Assembly: GCF_029318685.1 (NCBI RefSeq)
Contig: NZ_CP119677.1
Span: 2,719,001 to 2,783,000 of the forward strand
Direction of reading: 5' to 3'
Length of the DNA stretch: 64,000 bases
Origin: Ruminiclostridium papyrosolvens DSM 2782
GTDB lineage: Bacteria > Bacillota > Clostridia > Acetivibrionales > DSM-1351
Shown piece after piece: positions 24,918 through 34,093 of the stretch. Under the pieces are notes generated by a model. That model searched no databases, had not been told where the DNA came from, and was given only the letters and a program-made list of their open reading frames with translations. The position numbers and the translations under genes are program-made. Position 1 is the first letter of the stretch. Every line of letters begins with the position of its first letter.

Positions 24918-25730
24918 TTATCCGTAGATTTTACCAAGCTCTCTTGCTTTTTTTGTACACTCGTTCATTGCTTCCATTACAGAATTTCTGAACCCTAGCT
25001 TCTCCAAAGCAGCTACAGCTTCAATCGTAGTACCTGCAGGTGAGCAAACCTGATCTTTCAATTCTCCCGGATGTTTACCTGTCTGTGCTACCATTTTTGC
25101 ACTTCCTGACACTGCCTGAGAAGCAAGTCTGTACGCAGTCTGCCTTGGGATACCCGATAAAACAGCCGCATCTGCCATTGCTTCTATTAACATAAAAATA
25201 TATGCAGGACTGCTGCCTGTTAGTGCTACGACTTCATTCATAAGCTTTTCTTCCATGCATTCTACTTTTCCAAGAGAGCTAAGCAAATTCATAGCTTCTT
25301 TTACTTCACTATCCTGAACACAAGAATCAAAGCTTATAAGGGTCATTCCTTCGCCAATTACTGCGGGAGTATTTGGCATAGCCCTGATTACTTTTTTGTC
25401 TTGACCAAGTGCGCTTTTGTAGGTTTTAAGAGGAATACCGGCTGCTATACTTATAAAAAGCTTTTCACCGGAAAATACATCCTTTATATCCTCTAAAACT
25501 GTCTTTACGACGTTTGGCTTAACTGCAAGAAATACAAAATCGCATTTCTCTACAATTTCACGTGAATTTCCTTCTGCATTTACTCCTAAATCGCCGCATA
25601 ATACTTCAAGCTTTGCCTTGTCCAAATCAAAAACATGAATATTTGAAGGGTTGACAATCTGTGCCCCTATTATTCCTTTTATCATTGCTGTTCCCATCAT
25701 TCCTGTGCCTATAAATCCTATTTTCTTCAT
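24918..25730 (-). CDS. proC: Pyrroline-5-carboxylate reductase
   Basis: 270 aa. N-terminal Rossmann motif GFIGTGMMGTAMIKG (about 4-18), FVFLAVKPN, the RAMPNTPAVIGEGMT segment and the C-terminal dimerisation signature with LTGSSPAYIF...LKDQVCSPAGTTIEAV. Last step of proline synthesis from glutamate. GGAGG RBS; first in the proC-rnhA-nudix run. Confidence 0.95.
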   Translation of the reverse strand: MKKIGFIGTGMMGTAMIKGIIGAQIVNPSNIHVFDLDKAKLEVLCGDLGVNAEGNSREIVEKCDFVFLAVKPNVVKTVLEDIKDVFSGEKLFISIAAGIPLKTYKSALGQDKKVIRAMPNTPAVIGEGMTLISFDSCVQDSEVKEAMNLLSSLGKVECMEEKLMNEVVALTGSSPAYIFMLIEAMADAAVLSGIPRQTAYRLASQAVSGSAKMVAQTGKHPGELKDQVCSPAGTTIEAVAALEKLGFRNSVMEAMNECTKKARELGKIYG

Positions 25731-25820
25731 AAAGATTCCTCCGTTCTATAATTTTCCTTTTCGTCAATACTACTATTATAACTTATAAACAGAATTTGAA
25801 AAGTAAATCTGAAATTTCGT

Positions 25821-25853
25821 TAAAATGGCACAGTACCATTTGTACTGTGCCAT
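25821..25853 (-). terminator. Stem-loop after paaK
   Basis: Perfect 12-bp stem (25825-25836 with 25842-25853), 5-base loop, followed on the minus strand by UUUUAA. It lies 21 bases beyond the paaK stop and upstream of the proC promoter region. The U-run is short, so efficiency is uncertain. Confidence 0.65.
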
Positions 25854-25873
25854 AACAAATTACAACGAATATT

Positions 25874-27172
25874 TTATTGGTTTCTCATATCGATAACGCG
25901 CTTTGCCTTTCCTGTTGTTCTTTCAATAGACTTTGGTTCTACAAGCTTAACCTTTGCATCTATCTGGAGAACAACTTTTAATTCATGACGAATCTTTTTC
26001 TCAAGTTTTTCTAACTCGCTGAACTTTTCAAGGAGTTTTCCGTCAATAAGCTCAACATGTACTTCAATTGCGTCCATATATCCGTTTTTAGTTACTATTA
26101 TCTGATAATGAGGCCCGATTCCTTCCATACCCACAAGTACACTCTCAATTTGAGAAGGAAAAACATTAACCCCCCTGATTATCAGCATATCATCAGTTCT
26201 TCCGAGAACCTTGTTCATTCTGACGCTGGTTCTTCCACACTCACACTTTTCCGGGTTCAATATGGTAATATCTTTTGTTCTGTAGCGAAGCATCGGGATA
26301 CCCTCTTTTGTAAGAGTAGTAAGTATAAGTTCCCCTTTATTGCCGTACTCAAGAGCTTCTCCAGTTTCCGAATTAACTATTTCAGGATAAAAATGGTCTT
26401 CGTTAATATGCATTCCGCACTGGCAGTAACACTCTCCTGCAACACCGGGGCCTTGTATCTCGCTTAGTCCATAATTTTCTGTAGCCTTTATACCCCATCT
26501 TCTTTCTATTTCAGCTCTCATTTCAGGAGTATGTCCTTCTCCTCCGAACAAACCCAGCTTTAGTTTAAGCTTACTCTTATCAAGACCCATTTCATCAGCA
26601 ATTTCTGCTAAATAGAGTGCATAAGATGGTGTTCCTACAAGAATGGTAGTGCCAAAATCCTGCATAAGCATTAACTGTCTTTCCGAATGTCCACTGGAAG
26701 AAGGCACAACAGTAATTCCAACCTTCTCAAGACCTTGATGTAGTCCGAAACCACCTGTAAAAAGACCATATCCGAATACAACCTGAGCTATATCCTCTTC
26801 TCTTCCCCCTGCTGCGATAACAAGTCTTGCTATGTTTTCAGACCAGTTTTCCATATCGTTTTTTGTATAGCCCACAACAATGGGTTTACCTGTTGTACCG
26901 GAAGATGCATGGAGCCTTACTATTTTCTTTAGAGGTACTGCAAAAAGACCGTAAGGATAATTATCCCTTAAATCATTTTTTGTTGTAAACGGTATTTTTT
27001 CTATATCTTTCAACGTTTGGATATGCTCAGGCCTCAGGCCTATTTCGTCAAATTTTCTCTTATACATTGGAACATTCTCATATGCAACTCTTACGATATT
27101 CTTTAAATGTTCCAACTGAAGCTCTTTCATAGAATTTCTAGACATACACTCAACCTGAGTATTCCAAATCAT
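25874..27172 (-). CDS. paaK: Phenylacetate-CoA ligase (PaaK family)
   Basis: 432-aa adenylate-forming ligase activating an arylacetate with ATP and CoA. The ATP-binding motif HASSGTTGKPIVVGYT (about 88-103), the ENYGLSEIQGPGVAGEC motif (about 236-252), a CECG pair near 310, and the C-terminal domain with DDMLIIRGVNVFPSQIE are present. In anaerobes paralogues accept phenylacetate, indoleacetate or related acids, often from amino-acid breakdown; indolepyruvate oxidoreductase genes are not in the window. It follows an LctP-type permease by 21 bases and is cotranscribed with it. Confidence 0.92.
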   Translation of the reverse strand: MIWNTQVECMSRNSMKELQLEHLKNIVRVAYENVPMYKRKFDEIGLRPEHIQTLKDIEKIPFTTKNDLRDNYPYGLFAVPLKKIVRLHASSGTTGKPIVVGYTKNDMENWSENIARLVIAAGGREEDIAQVVFGYGLFTGGFGLHQGLEKVGITVVPSSSGHSERQLMLMQDFGTTILVGTPSYALYLAEIADEMGLDKSKLKLKLGLFGGEGHTPEMRAEIERRWGIKATENYGLSEIQGPGVAGECYCQCGMHINEDHFYPEIVNSETGEALEYGNKGELILTTLTKEGIPMLRYRTKDITILNPEKCECGRTSVRMNKVLGRTDDMLIIRGVNVFPSQIESVLVGMEGIGPHYQIIVTKNGYMDAIEVHVELIDGKLLEKFSELEKLEKKIRHELKVVLQIDAKVKLVEPKSIERTTGKAKRVIDMRNQ

Positions 27173-27193
27173 TTTTATTTCCCCCTAGTTATC

Positions 27194-28789
27194 TTATAAT
27201 TTTAATCCTATTTTAAGTAACATCATTGCATACACAGATGTTATCAATGTCAAAATTAATGCGAAAACAAATGCTATCCTGATTACTTTGTTTTCTTCAC
27301 CGAGCTTGTCTATTGACGCAGCCGCATTCTGAAGCTTTGCCGGAGAAATTACACTTGCAAGGCCTCCTCCAAAAGCAAGGGCAGCAGTAACAATTATTAG
27401 CCCGTCAAGTCCCAGATTCAGCTTATTAGCCGTTTGCATTGTATAGTTTGCAAACATGGCAATGGTTGAGGCTTCACTACCCGTTACAAAACCTCCGAAT
27501 AAACCGATAAATCCGGTTATAAAACCATAAGCCCCACTGAAGGCATCTGCTGATGTACTTGCCAGAACTTTTATCATACTTTCGGTTTGATATGCCATGG
27601 TATCAAGACTCCAACCCGAATAATTCATTACCTCTCCTATTGCAAAAAATATTGCAGCTGAGAACACAGGTCTTGGTGCTCTTTTTAGCCATACTCTTAC
27701 AGATTCTTTTAACTGAGCTTTTTTAGGCTTTATTACAAGCATTGAGACAACTACTGCAACTGCAATCCATGTATATGCATTCCATAGTGCTCTTGTTGCT
27801 ATAGGTCTTCCATCAACAGTTATTCCCTTTATAGGCAATGCCAGATTGTATAAGTAGTCATAAATCGGTTTTGGAAGATTCAAAGCAAGTATAAAGCCTA
27901 TAAGTATAATCCATGGGCTCAATGCCTTCCAAAGGGGATATTTCTTTTCATATTCTCTTTCTTCATCGGTCAAGATACTCTTATCAATTACTTTTTTACC
28001 GGTAAGCTTGAGGTATATGGCCATTGCAACTATAACCGCAAGACCGCTTAAAACTCCCGTCAAGGTAACCAGATTATCAACTTTGTTTGTGAAAAAGGCT
28101 ACAAGTGCTATAACCCCACCTGTTACAATACAGGGTAGAAAACCTTTCTTTACGCCCTTCCATTTGTCAACGATATACAACATACAGAAACCTATTAAAG
28201 TTGACACCAAAGGTAAAAACAAGAAAAATACTCTTCCTGCCTGTGAAGGTGTTATTTCATGTCCTTGTCCTAAAAAATTGTTTGCAAAATCCAGAAATGC
28301 TACAAGAGGAGCGCCAAGCAGTGAGTATGTACACAGTGAATCATATCCTATAGACGGCAACGCAATTGACACATATGTAGAATAGCCCATTGCCAGTAGT
28401 ATAGGAGGAAGTATGGATACAGGTGTAGCACCCACAGATACCATTAATGTACCGAATCCTATATTAATCATCATAATCTGAACTGCTTTATTATGACTTG
28501 CTATTGTCTTTATGAATATTATTATTCTTTTGAGAGCACCGGTTTTTTCCATATAAGCCATCATAAATAATGATGTCAATACTATCATTGAAACCGGAAA
28601 TGAACGAATGAAACCTGAAACTGTTGACCGGAAAATAACCGGCAAGGATGTTTTAAAGAATAGAAACGCTACAACTGATACGCAAAGCCAGCCTACAATA
28701 CCACTGACGTCAGCTGACTTCTTAAAAATTACAAGCATACATACTATTACCAAAATTGGTAATAGTGTCAAAAATAGTGACCCTACCAT
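27194..28789 (-). CDS. L-lactate permease (LctP) family transporter
   Basis: 531-aa polytopic membrane protein with 12-14 hydrophobic segments. LctP/LldP-like features: an IGFGTLMVSVGATPVSILPPIL segment, and the family-type GFVTGSEASTIAMFANYTMQTA and GGLASVISPAKLQNAAAS stretches near the C-terminus. The family imports lactate or glycolate with protons, but cotranscription with paaK suggests that an aryl or other carboxylate might be the cargo here. ATG at 28789 has GGAGG 8 bases upstream; a GTG at 28804 overlaps that RBS. Confidence 0.85.
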   Translation of the reverse strand: MVGSLFLTLLPILVIVCMLVIFKKSADVSGIVGWLCVSVVAFLFFKTSLPVIFRSTVSGFIRSFPVSMIVLTSLFMMAYMEKTGALKRIIIFIKTIASHNKAVQIMMINIGFGTLMVSVGATPVSILPPILLAMGYSTYVSIALPSIGYDSLCTYSLLGAPLVAFLDFANNFLGQGHEITPSQAGRVFFLFLPLVSTLIGFCMLYIVDKWKGVKKGFLPCIVTGGVIALVAFFTNKVDNLVTLTGVLSGLAVIVAMAIYLKLTGKKVIDKSILTDEEREYEKKYPLWKALSPWIILIGFILALNLPKPIYDYLYNLALPIKGITVDGRPIATRALWNAYTWIAVAVVVSMLVIKPKKAQLKESVRVWLKRAPRPVFSAAIFFAIGEVMNYSGWSLDTMAYQTESMIKVLASTSADAFSGAYGFITGFIGLFGGFVTGSEASTIAMFANYTMQTANKLNLGLDGLIIVTAALAFGGGLASVISPAKLQNAAASIDKLGEENKVIRIAFVFALILTLITSVYAMMLLKIGLKL

Positions 28790-28864
28790 TCTACCGTCCT
28801 CCACAAACTAGATTAATTTTATTTTAAACCCATTCTACAAAACTACTTATGCTAATACAATGGC

Positions 28865-28884
28865 TGTAATAATATTTTATTACA
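28865..28884. promoter_or_regulatory. 20-bp palindrome upstream of the permease-paaK operon
   Basis: TGTAATAA (28865-28872) and TTATTACA (28877-28884) are perfect inverted half-sites four bases apart, about 76 bases before the permease start. The symmetry and position suggest a repressor operator (GntR-like spacing); no regulator gene is adjacent. Confidence 0.4.
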
Positions 28885-28905
28885 AACTTCTACAAAAATA
28901 AAGAA

Positions 28906-29898
28906 TTATTTGGAGGATTCTTCCGAATTATAGTATTTAGTGAGTAACTGGTAGTAATTATATGTCTCCTCTGCATATTTTTCTTTTGTCTTAATGGGAC
29001 CAATGTTTTTAGTTATTATTGACTGATTGTATTCAGCCAAAATCTTACATAGCTGCTCTTCCTTAAGATTATTAAGGTCTACATTTTTATCCCCCGTTAT
29101 TTGAATTGCCCTTGCTTTAAGCTGAACAGCACAAAAATACACTGCCAGTTCGGGAGTCTGCAACATTTCCCTGATAAGTTTATCGGAATAATTTGCAATC
29201 AAAGAGCTTTTCCCGTGTACAACCTGTTCATTAAAGCGGACATTATCTATCCCAATCTGGCAAATACCTATTGATTTTCCTCCCAGAATTGGAACTCCGT
29301 CAAGAAGATCCTCCTGCCCCAGGAACATCATCTCTCTGAATAATACTGATGTTAAAAAGGCCTTAGGCATCTTTTGCGCTTTTGCAGTTTTATCAATTAC
29401 AGGTTCCAGCTCTTTTAAGGCATTAAAAGTATACTCAAAATCATTTATGTAATAAAAACCAAGTCTTTTATGTCTGTATGAATCTGATTCAACCTGACTT
29501 TTTAACTTCTGAGTAATACTTTCAACTTCAGGTTTGTACATAAAATCACTGAATTTAAAATCTTCTCCCGAGCTTTTAACGTTCTGCTCTTGAAGGTACA
29601 CGTATCCTTTGCTGTCACTGTCTATTAAGTTGTTAAGATTTTGTCTCCCATAAGTACTATCTGAATTATATGTAACGTTATCTCCGTTGGAGTTATCAGA
29701 GCCTCCCGTATAGCGATCCCCCTGTGATGTCCTTACACCGTACATAAACTTCATTTCTTTTTCTTTTATTTTCACATATGTCTTCGCTATGTTATCTTTT
29801 ATATGTATATATCCGTTTGCATAATTAAGCAACGTAAAACTTGTCATTATCATAATTAAAGAAAAAGCAATTTTTTTCTTTAATCCAGCCCTTTTCAT
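28906..29898 (-). CDS. Secreted lysozyme-like (transglycosylase-fold) protein
   Basis: 330 aa. An N-terminal signal/anchor (MKRAGLKKKIAFSLIMIMTSF) and a Ser/Asn/Gly-rich linker (about 50-105) precede a C-terminal helical domain. In that domain LTSVLFREMMFLGQEDLLDG followed by GGKSIGICQIGIDN resembles the catalytic Glu and the S-x-G-x-x-Q-I motif of soluble lytic transglycosylase folds, and the closing YAEETYNYYQLL is also typical. Probable target is peptidoglycan outside the membrane. I do not recognise a named family. ATG at 29898 follows a G-rich RBS. Confidence 0.7.
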   Translation of the reverse strand: MKRAGLKKKIAFSLIMIMTSFTLLNYANGYIHIKDNIAKTYVKIKEKEMKFMYGVRTSQGDRYTGGSDNSNGDNVTYNSDSTYGRQNLNNLIDSDSKGYVYLQEQNVKSSGEDFKFSDFMYKPEVESITQKLKSQVESDSYRHKRLGFYYINDFEYTFNALKELEPVIDKTAKAQKMPKAFLTSVLFREMMFLGQEDLLDGVPILGGKSIGICQIGIDNVRFNEQVVHGKSSLIANYSDKLIREMLQTPELAVYFCAVQLKARAIQITGDKNVDLNNLKEEQLCKILAEYNQSIITKNIGPIKTKEKYAEETYNYYQLLTKYYNSEESSK

Positions 29899-29970
29899 AA
29901 TATTCCCCCCATGCACCGAGTCTTTCCGGCACAATTGTAAGTATTCAGCTTTTTGTCAATATCCCTATTT

Positions 29971-29999
29971 GTTATACATATTTATAAAAGAAATGTCAA
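29971..29999 (-). promoter_or_regulatory. Sigma-A promoter of the lysozyme-like gene
   Basis: Minus strand -35 TTGACA (29999-29994), 17-base spacer, -10 TATAAC (29976-29971), about 75 bases before the start codon. The rest of the 29935-30229 gap holds the terminator at 30144-30193 and nothing else that I can identify. Confidence 0.65.
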
Positions 30000-30143
30000 T
30001 TATTCTATTTTACCAAAAACAATTAAATTCAGTTAGTGTTATCCATTACCGCCTTTTAAATCACTTTATTTGCTAATATGTATGTTTTCCTAGCAGGTTT
30101 GTAAAATCCCTCAAAGTCTTCATTTTCTAAGGATTTCAGACAC

Positions 30144-30193
30144 AAAAATAGACAAAAACACTGAAGTATCTACACCCGTTTTTGTCTATTTTT
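30144..30193. terminator. Bidirectional-looking intrinsic terminator
   Basis: A 16-bp perfect stem (30144-30159 with 30178-30193) around an 18-base loop, with A/T ends giving a U-run on either strand. It lies about 37 bases past the stop of the beta-CASP nuclease, whose transcript it should end. Confidence 0.8.
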
Positions 30194-30229
30194 AATAATC
30201 TCATATATTAAATTACAATTTAGTAATTT

Positions 30230-31861
30230 TTATTTTAGGGCCTCAATAATGGATTTTTCAACCATTTTAAGTTTAGCTGCAACTTCGTCAATTTCCACAT
30301 CCGATTTTTCCTGCTTTAAATCATTTTTAAGTATTTCTGATAATTCATCAAACTCTTCTTTTAAAGTTTCAAGCATTTCAACCACCGCAAGCCGTCTGAA
30401 TCTCTTTCTGGCATTTGCACTTGGAACATGTTCGTAAATATTCCCCCCACTTATTACATAACTCTCTCCTCGTGATGGAACTATACACTGCAGACCAAGT
30501 TCATCTGTAATAGTTTGTGCAAATGAAGCAGCAACTCCCTGTTCTCCATGAACAACAAATATTTTCTTTGGCTTTCTTCCAATACTCCTAATCCAAGAAA
30601 GGAGTCCTTCCTTGTCAGCATGTCCGGAAAAGCCGTCAATACTTTCTATTCTTGCATTTACAGATATCTCTTCACCAAAAAGTTTTACAATCTTTGCCCC
30701 GTCCTGTATTTTACGTCCCAGAGTTCCTTCAGCCTGATATCCAACAAAAAGTATTGTTGATTCTTTACGCCAAAGATTATGTTTAAGATGATGCTTTACT
30801 CTTCCGGCATCGCACATGCCACTGGCTGATATGATTATCATGCTTTCGGCTTTTTCATTGAGTTTCCTTGATTCCTCAGGAGATTGTGTGAATTTAAGTG
30901 AAGGAAAGTCAAGGGGATTGTCTCCGTTGGCAATGTATGCCTTTGCTTCCTCATCAAAACAGTCAAGATTTTCCCTGAATATCTTGGTCGCTGAAGTTGC
31001 AAGGGGACTATCTACATATACGGGAACATTCAATATCTCATTTACCTTATCGCCGAAAACATCCATATGCTTGTTTAAATCATATATCAGTTCCTGGGTT
31101 CTTCCTACCGCAAAGGATGGTATAACTACATTCCCTCCTTTGGAGATGGTTTCCGATATTATACTTATAAATCTTTCAATTTTGTCAGTCTCTTTTTTTA
31201 GTGTATGCAACCTGTCTCCATATGTAGATTCAACTATAAGGTAATCCGTGTCCCCGATTATGCTGGGGTCTCTAAGTATGGGCATTCCCTTGTTTCCAAG
31301 ATCACCGCTGAATACAACCTTAGTTTCCTGATTATTTTCCCTTATCCAAATTTCAAGTATTGCCGATCCAAGAATATGTCCTGCATCCTTAAATCTAACC
31401 CTCACATCATCAGAAACAGATATTACTTCATCATATGCCACTCCTTTAAAAAGACCGAGGCAATCAGTAGCCTCTTCCAACGTATATAACGGCTTAACAG
31501 GTGGTTCACCTGCCCTCTTCCTCTTTCGGTTGGTCCATTCATTTTCCATTTCCTGAATGTGTCCGCTGTCGGGAAGCATTATACCACAAAGCTGTACTGT
31601 AGGCTTAGTGGCATAAACAGTTCCTTTAAACCCGTCCGTATGAAGCTTTGGAATTCTCCCGCTGTGGTCAATATGAGCATGGGTCAGAAGCATGAAGTCC
31701 AAGTCACCGGGATTAAATGAAAATTCTTCTGTATTTAATAAAACTTCATTTGCCTTACCTTGAAACATTCCGCAATCAACCAGAAATTTTGTTTCCTTTG
31801 TTTCAACAAGATAACATGAGCCTGTAACGGTTTTTGCTGCTCCAAGAAATGAAATATTCAT
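30230..31861 (-). CDS. MBL-fold beta-CASP ribonuclease (Ysh1/RNase J-like)
   Basis: 543 aa. Metallo-beta-lactamase motif HAHIDH at residues 61-66, further metal ligands in DAGHILGSA and SGDLGNKG, the beta-CASP insert with VDSPLA and ISASGMCDAGRVKHHL, and the RMMBL motif IDGFSGHADKEGLL near 415. This architecture belongs to RNA-processing exo/endonucleases (CPSF73/YSH1-like). The last ~60 residues are a charged helix (coiled-coil-like). A second, distinct member (RNase J) lies at 48.1-49.8 kb. Confidence 0.92.
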   Translation of the reverse strand: MNISFLGAAKTVTGSCYLVETKETKFLVDCGMFQGKANEVLLNTEEFSFNPGDLDFMLLTHAHIDHSGRIPKLHTDGFKGTVYATKPTVQLCGIMLPDSGHIQEMENEWTNRKRKRAGEPPVKPLYTLEEATDCLGLFKGVAYDEVISVSDDVRVRFKDAGHILGSAILEIWIRENNQETKVVFSGDLGNKGMPILRDPSIIGDTDYLIVESTYGDRLHTLKKETDKIERFISIISETISKGGNVVIPSFAVGRTQELIYDLNKHMDVFGDKVNEILNVPVYVDSPLATSATKIFRENLDCFDEEAKAYIANGDNPLDFPSLKFTQSPEESRKLNEKAESMIIISASGMCDAGRVKHHLKHNLWRKESTILFVGYQAEGTLGRKIQDGAKIVKLFGEEISVNARIESIDGFSGHADKEGLLSWIRSIGRKPKKIFVVHGEQGVAASFAQTITDELGLQCIVPSRGESYVISGGNIYEHVPSANARKRFRRLAVVEMLETLKEEFDELSEILKNDLKQEKSDVEIDEVAAKLKMVEKSIIEALK

Positions 31862-31973
31862 AACAGACCTCCATTCGACAAATAGGATTATATCTTTCTC
31901 TAATAATACTAATTCTGCTTTAAATCCTGAAATTCCTTGTTTAAATTTACCATATTTTATTCTGTTATTACAA

Positions 31974-32960
31974 TTACTTGTAATGTTTTATAAACAGGGT
32001 TGATAGTTTGACACAGTTATTCAAATCCTGAATGCTCACCATTTCGCAAGGAGTGTGAACATACCTGCATGGAATTGATATACCTCCGCAGGGTATCCCC
32101 GTTCCGGAAGTCTGTATTGCACCGGGGTCACTTCCTCCCCTTTCCAGTAATTCCAAAGTATAAGGAATCCCGTTTTCCTGAGCCAAATCCTGTAAAGTCC
32201 TTCGAATCTGAGGATGAGCTATATAAGAAGCATCTTTTACTTTTATTGCCGGACCCTTTCCAAGCTTTACTTCCATGCTGTTGCATTCCGGTGTATCTCC
32301 TGTACGTGTTACATCAATTGCAATGGCACAATCGGGCATAATTCCGAAAGCAGCTGTCTTTGCACCTCTTAGTCCCAATTCTTCCTGAGTAGTAAAGACA
32401 AAGTAAATCTCATTATCTGTTTTAGGCATGGTTTTTATAAGCTCAATAAGTACTGCACAACCGCTTCTGTCGTCCATGGCCTTCGAAACTGCAAAATCCC
32501 CCTGAATATGAAAATCACCTGTAAAGCTGGCTGCATCTCCAACCTTGACGTATTTCTCAGCTTCTTCTTTGCTGGTACAGCCAATATCAATATACATTTT
32601 CCCAAGTCTGAGATCCTTCATGTTTTCAAGCTTCTCTTCTGCATTAATGCAACCTACCGTACCATTTTTGAATCTCACTCTTTGTGCAAGTGAATTAAAC
32701 GCTGACACCCCGCCTAAATTGGAAAACCTTATAAATCCATTATCATCAATAAAGGTAGCTATAACTCCAATTTCATCCATATGTGCCGCAAACATGATTT
32801 TCTTTTTCTTGCCTTTTTTTACTGCAATCAGATTACCCATTGCATCAACTTTTATTTCATCAACATTTTTTTTTATTTCAGTAGTAATAATTTCTCTGAT
32901 ATCTTCTTCGTTTCCGGATACACCAAAGGCCTGTGTAACTATTTTTAATGTTTCCTGCAT
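31974..32960 (-). CDS. M42 family aminopeptidase (copy 1)
   Basis: 328-aa cocatalytic zinc aminopeptidase of family M42, a cytoplasmic oligomer (TET-like) that trims short peptides. Metal and catalytic residues are visible in AHMDEIG, KAMDDRSG, TQEELGLRG, IDVTRTGD and PCRYVHTPCEM. Some clostridial members carry the old CelM/endoglucanase name, but the motifs are those of peptidases. Last of three tandem paralogues, 34 bases after copy 2. Confidence 0.93.
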   Translation of the reverse strand: MQETLKIVTQAFGVSGNEEDIREIITTEIKKNVDEIKVDAMGNLIAVKKGKKKKIMFAAHMDEIGVIATFIDDNGFIRFSNLGGVSAFNSLAQRVRFKNGTVGCINAEEKLENMKDLRLGKMYIDIGCTSKEEAEKYVKVGDAASFTGDFHIQGDFAVSKAMDDRSGCAVLIELIKTMPKTDNEIYFVFTTQEELGLRGAKTAAFGIMPDCAIAIDVTRTGDTPECNSMEVKLGKGPAIKVKDASYIAHPQIRRTLQDLAQENGIPYTLELLERGGSDPGAIQTSGTGIPCGGISIPCRYVHTPCEMVSIQDLNNCVKLSTLFIKHYK

Positions 32961-32994
32961 TTAAATCCCTCCAATTTTGTTAACTCGCAGATTT

Positions 32995-34041
32995 CTATAC
33001 TGCTGCAATGTTTTTTATAAAGTCTTTGTCTTTGTTTATTTCATTTAATGCCGCAAGTGTAAGTCTTTCTACACATTCAAAATCACTTCTGCTCATAACA
33101 GATACGGGAGAATGTATATACCTGCACGGAACAGAAATTGATGCTGTTTTAACACCACTACCCGTTCTTTGTATCTGTCCGGCATCATTTCCACCCGTTG
33201 TAGTCTGTTTGTATTGAACTTTTATTCCGTTTTTAACTGCCGTATCATATAAAAACTGTACCAGCTTTCTGTCGCTATAGCAGGTTCTGTCCACCAGTGT
33301 AAGAGCTGCACCGTTGCCCAGTTCTGTAGAAAAATCAAAAGGTTTTTCCTCTGGAACATCAGCACAAGTAGTTCCTTCCAGAACAAGTGCTACATCCGGC
33401 ATAATTTTGAACGCCGCTACCTGTGCGCCTCTAAGCCCTACCTCTTCCTGAACGGTAAAGCAGGCATACAAATCAAACTCAAAGTTATACTTTAATACCT
33501 CCATAAGTACTGCACAGCCTACTCTGTCGTCCAGCGCCTTCGCCTTAATACAGTCTTTTCCCAACTCTACATAATCACTGTCAAAAGCTATAAACTCTCC
33601 CAAAGGAGCTAATTTCTCGGCTTCTTCCTTTGTATCTGCTCCGATATCTATATATAAATCCTTAATTTTTGCTATCCTGTCCCGTTCCTCAGAACTTTGC
33701 TGATGCAGGGGTTTTGCGCCGATTACACCTTCCAGCCTCTTTTTGCCGACCACCACCCTTTTACCGGGCAAAATCCTGCTGTCAATACCCCCAACAGGCT
33801 TGAATTTCAAAAATCCCTTTTCCATGTATCCCGAAACCATGAATCCTACTTCATCCATATGAGCTGAAAGCATAACCTTCAGCTTGCCGCTGCTACCTTT
33901 TTTATAAGCAATAATATTTCCAATTGTGTCAATCTCTATAGAATCACATAACCCACTAATTTTACTTTTAATGTACTCTCTCACTTCATTTTCATTTCCC
34001 GATACACCATTTAAATCTGTAAGTTCTTTTATCAATGTCAT
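32995..34041 (-). CDS. M42 family aminopeptidase (copy 2)
   Basis: 348-aa M42 metallopeptidase with AHMDEVG, KALDDRVG, VQEEVGLRG, LEGTTCAD (Glu in place of the more usual Asp at this metal-ligand position) and PCRYIHSPVSV. ATG at 34041 follows GGAGG; a GTG 12 bases upstream overlaps the RBS. Forty bases downstream of copy 3. The three copies differ enough to suggest different peptide specificities. Confidence 0.93.
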   Translation of the reverse strand: MTLIKELTDLNGVSGNENEVREYIKSKISGLCDSIEIDTIGNIIAYKKGSSGKLKVMLSAHMDEVGFMVSGYMEKGFLKFKPVGGIDSRILPGKRVVVGKKRLEGVIGAKPLHQQSSEERDRIAKIKDLYIDIGADTKEEAEKLAPLGEFIAFDSDYVELGKDCIKAKALDDRVGCAVLMEVLKYNFEFDLYACFTVQEEVGLRGAQVAAFKIMPDVALVLEGTTCADVPEEKPFDFSTELGNGAALTLVDRTCYSDRKLVQFLYDTAVKNGIKVQYKQTTTGGNDAGQIQRTGSGVKTASISVPCRYIHSPVSVMSRSDFECVERLTLAALNEINKDKDFIKNIAAV

Positions 34042-34093
34042 ACAATCCTCCACCAGCCTTACTGCCGTAATTTTTATATATGATATGAGTTAA

